Source of the DNA: JAYWIG01 sp043789035
GTDB lineage: Bacteria; Pseudomonadota; Gammaproteobacteria; Burkholderiales; Burkholderiaceae_E
DNA: 7,541 nucleotides
Direction of reading: 5' to 3'
Assembly (NCBI GenBank): GCA_043789035.1
Contig: JAYWIG010000302.1
Coordinates: forward strand, 1 to 7,541
Of the stretch, positions 5,825 to 7,541 are shown piece after piece (the first letter of the stretch is position 1; each line of letters opens with the position of its first letter). The notes under the pieces were generated by a model, which did not search any database, had not been told where the DNA came from, and worked only from the letters and a program-made list of their open reading frames with translations. Made by a program: the position numbers and the translations under genes.

Positions 5825-5857
5825 TCAGGTGATCGTTCTGAAGCTTTTGCTAATCAT
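5825..5857 (-). pseudogene. HEPN (DUF86/HepT-like) toxin gene stump
   Basis: An ATG overlaps the stop of the MNT gene as ATGA, the usual coupling in MntA-HepT-type pairs. It opens a reading of ten codons, 'MISKSFRTIT', then a TGA. Skipping one base gives 'DY', restoring the R-x-x-x-DY start typical of DUF86 HEPN proteins. After that the sequence no longer resembles a HEPN protein and soon runs into IS remnant copy 2. So the partner gene is frameshifted and cut after about a dozen codons. The identification rests on position, coupling and a very short match, hence moderate confidence. Confidence 0.45.
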
Positions 5858-6144
5858 ACTGGAACAGCTTCAGCCAGTACTAATTTGCGAAATTTTTCGG
5901 GCAACGCTCTTGGAGTTAGAACGTCAACGGTAACACCTAGTAAGCGCTCTAGTTCGACTTGAATACCTGCGACATCCATGAGCGTAGTTTCTGAAGTTGG
6001 GTCAATCAGGATATCCAAATCACTCTGGTCGGTATCTTCGCCACGAACGACAGATCCGAAAACGCGTGCGTTGTTCGCGCGATGGCTAGAAACAATGTGC
6101 CTTATGGCAACTCGGAGTTCGTTAAGAGCAGTTGAAGGTTTCAC
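5854..6144 (-). CDS. MNT-type nucleotidyltransferase (MntA-like antitoxin), orphan
   Basis: This 96-residue minimal nucleotidyltransferase has the family motif GS-x10-D-x-D: Gly30-Ser31 in 'VFGSVVRGEDTDQSDLDILI' with Asp42 and Asp44, and a third acidic residue Asp74 in 'VTVDVL'. MNT proteins of this kind act as antitoxins of type VII systems by adding AMP to the HEPN ribonuclease partner. The start is GTG at 6144 with an AAGGA site (6151-6155 on the + strand, as TCCTT) six bases before it. Length is normal and the catalytic residues are intact. Its partner gene, which should follow at the ATGA overlap, is only a stump, so this is now a solitary antitoxin and under little obvious selection. 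Confidence 0.85.
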   Translation of the reverse strand: MKPSTALNELRVAIRHIVSSHRANNARVFGSVVRGEDTDQSDLDILIDPTSETTLMDVAGIQVELERLLGVTVDVLTPRALPEKFRKLVLAEAVPV

Positions 6145-6202
6145 AGTGGTTCCTTAATACGGATGTTTTCGGCAGTTTAGCGGAAATGTAGTGCCAGTTC
6201 GT

Positions 6203-6238
6203 AAAAAAGGCCGCACCTCTTTCGAGATGCAGCCTTTT
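6203..6238 (-). terminator. Intrinsic terminator of the groEL remnant
   Basis: On the minus strand an AAAGGCTGCATCTC arm pairs with GAGGTGCGGCCTTT around a GAAA loop, followed by T-rich sequence. It lies about 25 bases after the stop of the groEL fragment, where the groEL operon terminator would be. A diverged copy occurs at 7431-7467. It would also stop transcription entering from the orphan MNT side only weakly. Confidence 0.75.
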
Positions 6239-6261
6239 CAAAGTAGCTTGGGTAAGCTGAA

Positions 6262-6620
6262 TTACATATCCATGCCGCCCATACCACCCATTCCGCCCAT
6301 GCCACCCATGCCACCCATACCGCCGCCCATTCCTGGTTGGCCTTTGTCGTCTTGTGGTGCTTCGGCAATCATGCAGTCGGTAGTCAGCATCAAGCCGGCA
6401 ACTGAGGCTGCGTTTTGCAGTGCTGTGCGGGTTACACCTCCCCGTACTCGCCTGTGGCTGCGTTGTAACCGTAGTTACCTTTGCCGGTGAGTACCTTGTT
6501 CACTACAACACTTGGCTCTTCGCCAGCGTTAGCAACGATAGCGCGCTCATGTAGAAAATTAGGCTCTTCGATTGCGCAAAGAACGATATCGATACCGGCC
6601 TGTTGTTCTAGGTTTTCATT
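6262..6620 (-). pseudogene. groEL: groEL 3' fragment (60 kDa chaperonin C-terminus), decayed
   Basis: Read on the minus strand, the segment gives pieces of the GroEL C-terminal equatorial domain: 'AGIDIVLCAIEEP', 'IVANAGEEPSVVVNKVL', 'GKGNYGYNAATGEYG', then after a frameshift 'VTRTALQNAASVAGLMLTT' and a tail of Gly-Gly-Met repeats ending Met-Asp-Met-stop. Between 'EYG' and 'VTRTALQ' about a dozen codons are missing and the frame changes. The usual Leu-Arg-Gln between 'EEP' and 'IVANAGEEP' is replaced by seven other residues. Homology ends near 6620, so only roughly the last 130 of about 545 residues remain. It cannot make a chaperonin. It is a displaced or duplicated groEL end, since a second groEL 3' end starts at the right edge of the window. 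Confidence 0.9.
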
Positions 6621-6727
6621 CGAACTTCCGTGGGTTTTCCGAAAATGCGCCTAGAAAAGCCGATTGATATTGAGTTCAGCTTGCTGAAATTCCTATTTGT
6701 AAGTGTATTTACCGATAAGATAATGAA

Positions 6728-7051
6728 ATGCTTAGCCAAAAAGTTATAGACGACGCCGTTCAAAGAATCGTCAAGATTGCAGCCAACCCGCTAAAGGTGA
6801 TTATGTTTGGTTCGTACGGCCGTGGCGACGCTACGAAAGATTCGGATCTTGATTTAATTGTCGTTGAAAAAAACACCCCTAATCATGGCGAAGAAATAAT
6901 TCGCTTAAATGATGCAATTGGTGCTCTCGGAGTAGAGGTTGATTTGTTGGTATATTCGGAAGCTGACTTCGAGCTTCGGAGAAACTGGTGCACCACGCCG
7001 GTCTATTGGGCCGTTAGGGAGGGCAAGGTGCTATATGACTCGAAAGCTTGA
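6728..7051 (+). CDS. MNT-type nucleotidyltransferase of an MNT-HEPN toxin-antitoxin pair
   Basis: This 107-residue protein is a minimal nucleotidyltransferase with Gly28-Ser29 in 'MFGSYGRGDATKDSDLDLIV', Asp40 and Asp42 (GS-x10-D-x-D), and the third catalytic Asp72 in 'VEVDLLVY'. All three acids are present. Proteins of this type in two-gene units with HEPN proteins act as antitoxins, by AMP transfer to the partner or by complex formation. It overlaps the HEPN gene by 17 bases, indicating a coupled operon. The region before the start is A+T-rich, with possible weak promoter hexamers (TTGAGT at 6670, TATTTG at 6694), and no strong ribosome site is seen. Its base composition is A+T-richer than the hydratase operon, suggesting separate origin. 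It is not a duplicate of the orphan MNT upstream: the two share only the catalytic motif. Confidence 0.88.
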   Translation: MLSQKVIDDAVQRIVKIAANPLKVIMFGSYGRGDATKDSDLDLIVVEKNTPNHGEEIIRLNDAIGALGVEVDLLVYSEADFELRRNWCTTPVYWAVREGKVLYDSKA

Positions 7052-7430
7052 TGAAGCTTCGATGATGGGCCGTTTGGCTCGACAAGACGTTGTTGCGTTT
7101 ACGACGCTTATTGCGAATTCTGATGTAGAGCTTCGAATTGCTTGTTTTCACGGCCAACAAGCTGTTGAGAAATTTATTAAAGCCGTATTAGTGAAGCACG
7201 GTTCTACTTTTCTTCCGACGCATGATTTGATCAAACTCGCTGATTTGTTGCTCGCTGCCGATATCCCACTACCACTTGGCCTTGATGAGTTGAAACGCCT
7301 AAATCCATACGCAGTTGTATTCCGATACGATGATCGCGATATTAATTTGTTAACTAGGGAAAACGCCGTCTCTATCGTGAATACAGTGGCGTCTTGGGCG
7401 GCAGGTTACCTCGAATCAGATTTGAATTAA
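7035..7430 (+). CDS. HEPN domain protein, partner of the MNT nucleotidyltransferase
   Basis: This 131-residue helical protein has the HEPN hallmark 'FHGQQAVEKFIKAVLV' (38-53) followed by 'FLPTHDLIKLADLL' (59-72), matching the FHxQQAxEKxLKA...THDL pattern of the PF05168-type HEPN family. An R-x4-H arrangement (Arg34, His39) is present, compatible with the ribonuclease motif of toxic HEPN proteins, though its position must be checked against a structure. I chose the ATG at 7035 rather than an upstream in-frame start because the extra residues lie inside the MNT gene and show no HEPN similarity. The stop at 7428-7430 runs directly into a terminator. The pair is intact and probably functional as a toxin-antitoxin or stress module; HEPN proteins of this subtype may also have non-toxic roles. 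Confidence 0.85.
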   Translation: MTRKLDEASMMGRLARQDVVAFTTLIANSDVELRIACFHGQQAVEKFIKAVLVKHGSTFLPTHDLIKLADLLLAADIPLPLGLDELKRLNPYAVVFRYDDRDINLLTRENAVSIVNTVASWAAGYLESDLN

Positions 7431-7467
7431 AAAAAAGGCCACACCCCTTTACGAAGTGCAGCCCTTT
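7431..7467 (-). terminator. Second groEL-type terminator, shared with the HEPN gene end
   Basis: On the minus strand an arm starting AAAGGGCTGCAC pairs, with one bulged G and two wobble pairs, with GTGTGGCCTTT, followed by a run of eight T. It aligns with the terminator at 6203-6238 at roughly 80% identity by eye. It faces a groEL whose stop codon appears to be at 7530-7532, and its left edge touches the HEPN stop, so it may serve both strands. Confidence 0.7.
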
Positions 7468-7529
7468 CAGTAGCAGTCTCAAACGCCCTAATTACTGTGT
7501 AAACCGGGCATTCAAGTTCGCAGTATGGA

Positions 7530-7541
7530 TTACATATCCAT
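7530..7541 (-). CDS. groEL: Probable 3' end of a second groEL (partial, runs off the window)
   Basis: The last 12 bases read on the minus strand as Met-Asp-Met-stop, the same C-terminus as the groEL fragment at 6262. They are preceded, as there, by a matching terminator (about 100 bases away against about 60 in the left copy). Thirteen bases (attacatatccat) are identical to 6261-6273. Four codons alone prove little, but with the duplicated terminator the call is reasonable. Whether this copy is intact cannot be seen. Confidence 0.5.
   Translation of the reverse strand: MDM

Noticed and set aside
6191..6490. Proline-rich repetitive protein (PPIPPMPP) on the plus strand
   Set aside because: It is the antisense of the Gly-Gly-Met tail of the groEL fragment.

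Overview
The window reads as accessory DNA of a proteobacterium, probably beta- or gammaproteobacterial. This rests on the Gly-Gly-Met tail of a broken groEL, the Sec-type signal peptides, and the mix of NMT1/THI5-like binding proteins with a cobalt-type nitrile hydratase family enzyme. The species cannot be named from the sequence.

Left part (1-2832, + strand): a 5'-truncated ABC-transporter substrate-binding protein sits just after a strong hairpin. It is followed by four tightly coupled genes joined by an 8-base and two ATGA overlaps. Three encode a split, three-subunit cobalt-type hydratase of the nitrile hydratase / thiocyanate hydrolase family: beta N-half, beta C-half, and an alpha subunit with the C-T-L-C-S-C metal centre and a His-rich N-terminus. 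The fourth encodes a HupE/UreJ metal permease, which I infer supplies cobalt.

Middle part (2833-5800): two decayed 3' ends of one IS91-family transposon, in the same orientation, flank a minus-strand pair. That pair is a periplasmic NMT1/THI5-like binding protein followed by a Rieske non-haem iron oxygenase. I infer that the binding protein captures the oxygenase substrate or a related compound. The first IS remnant begins within a few bases of the permease stop codon. The second runs up to the stump of a HEPN gene.

Right part (5825-7541): an orphan MNT nucleotidyltransferase on the minus strand is followed by about ten codons of its HEPN partner, cut off near the IS remnant. Next comes a decayed 3' fragment of groEL with its own terminator. 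A complete MNT-HEPN pair follows on the plus strand. Then a second copy of the groEL terminator appears, and the last 12 bases read as a groEL C-terminus (Met-Asp-Met-stop), so a second groEL probably continues beyond the window. The MNT-HEPN pair is therefore bracketed by two groEL 3' ends, the layout expected from integration or duplication at that site.

Overall the window looks like a mosaic: two catabolic modules for small nitrogen- or sulfur-containing or aromatic compounds, brought together beside IS91-type ends, next to a toxin-antitoxin-rich site at groEL. The strongest leads are the unusual three-gene hydratase operon with its permease, and the groEL-flanked MNT-HEPN cassette.
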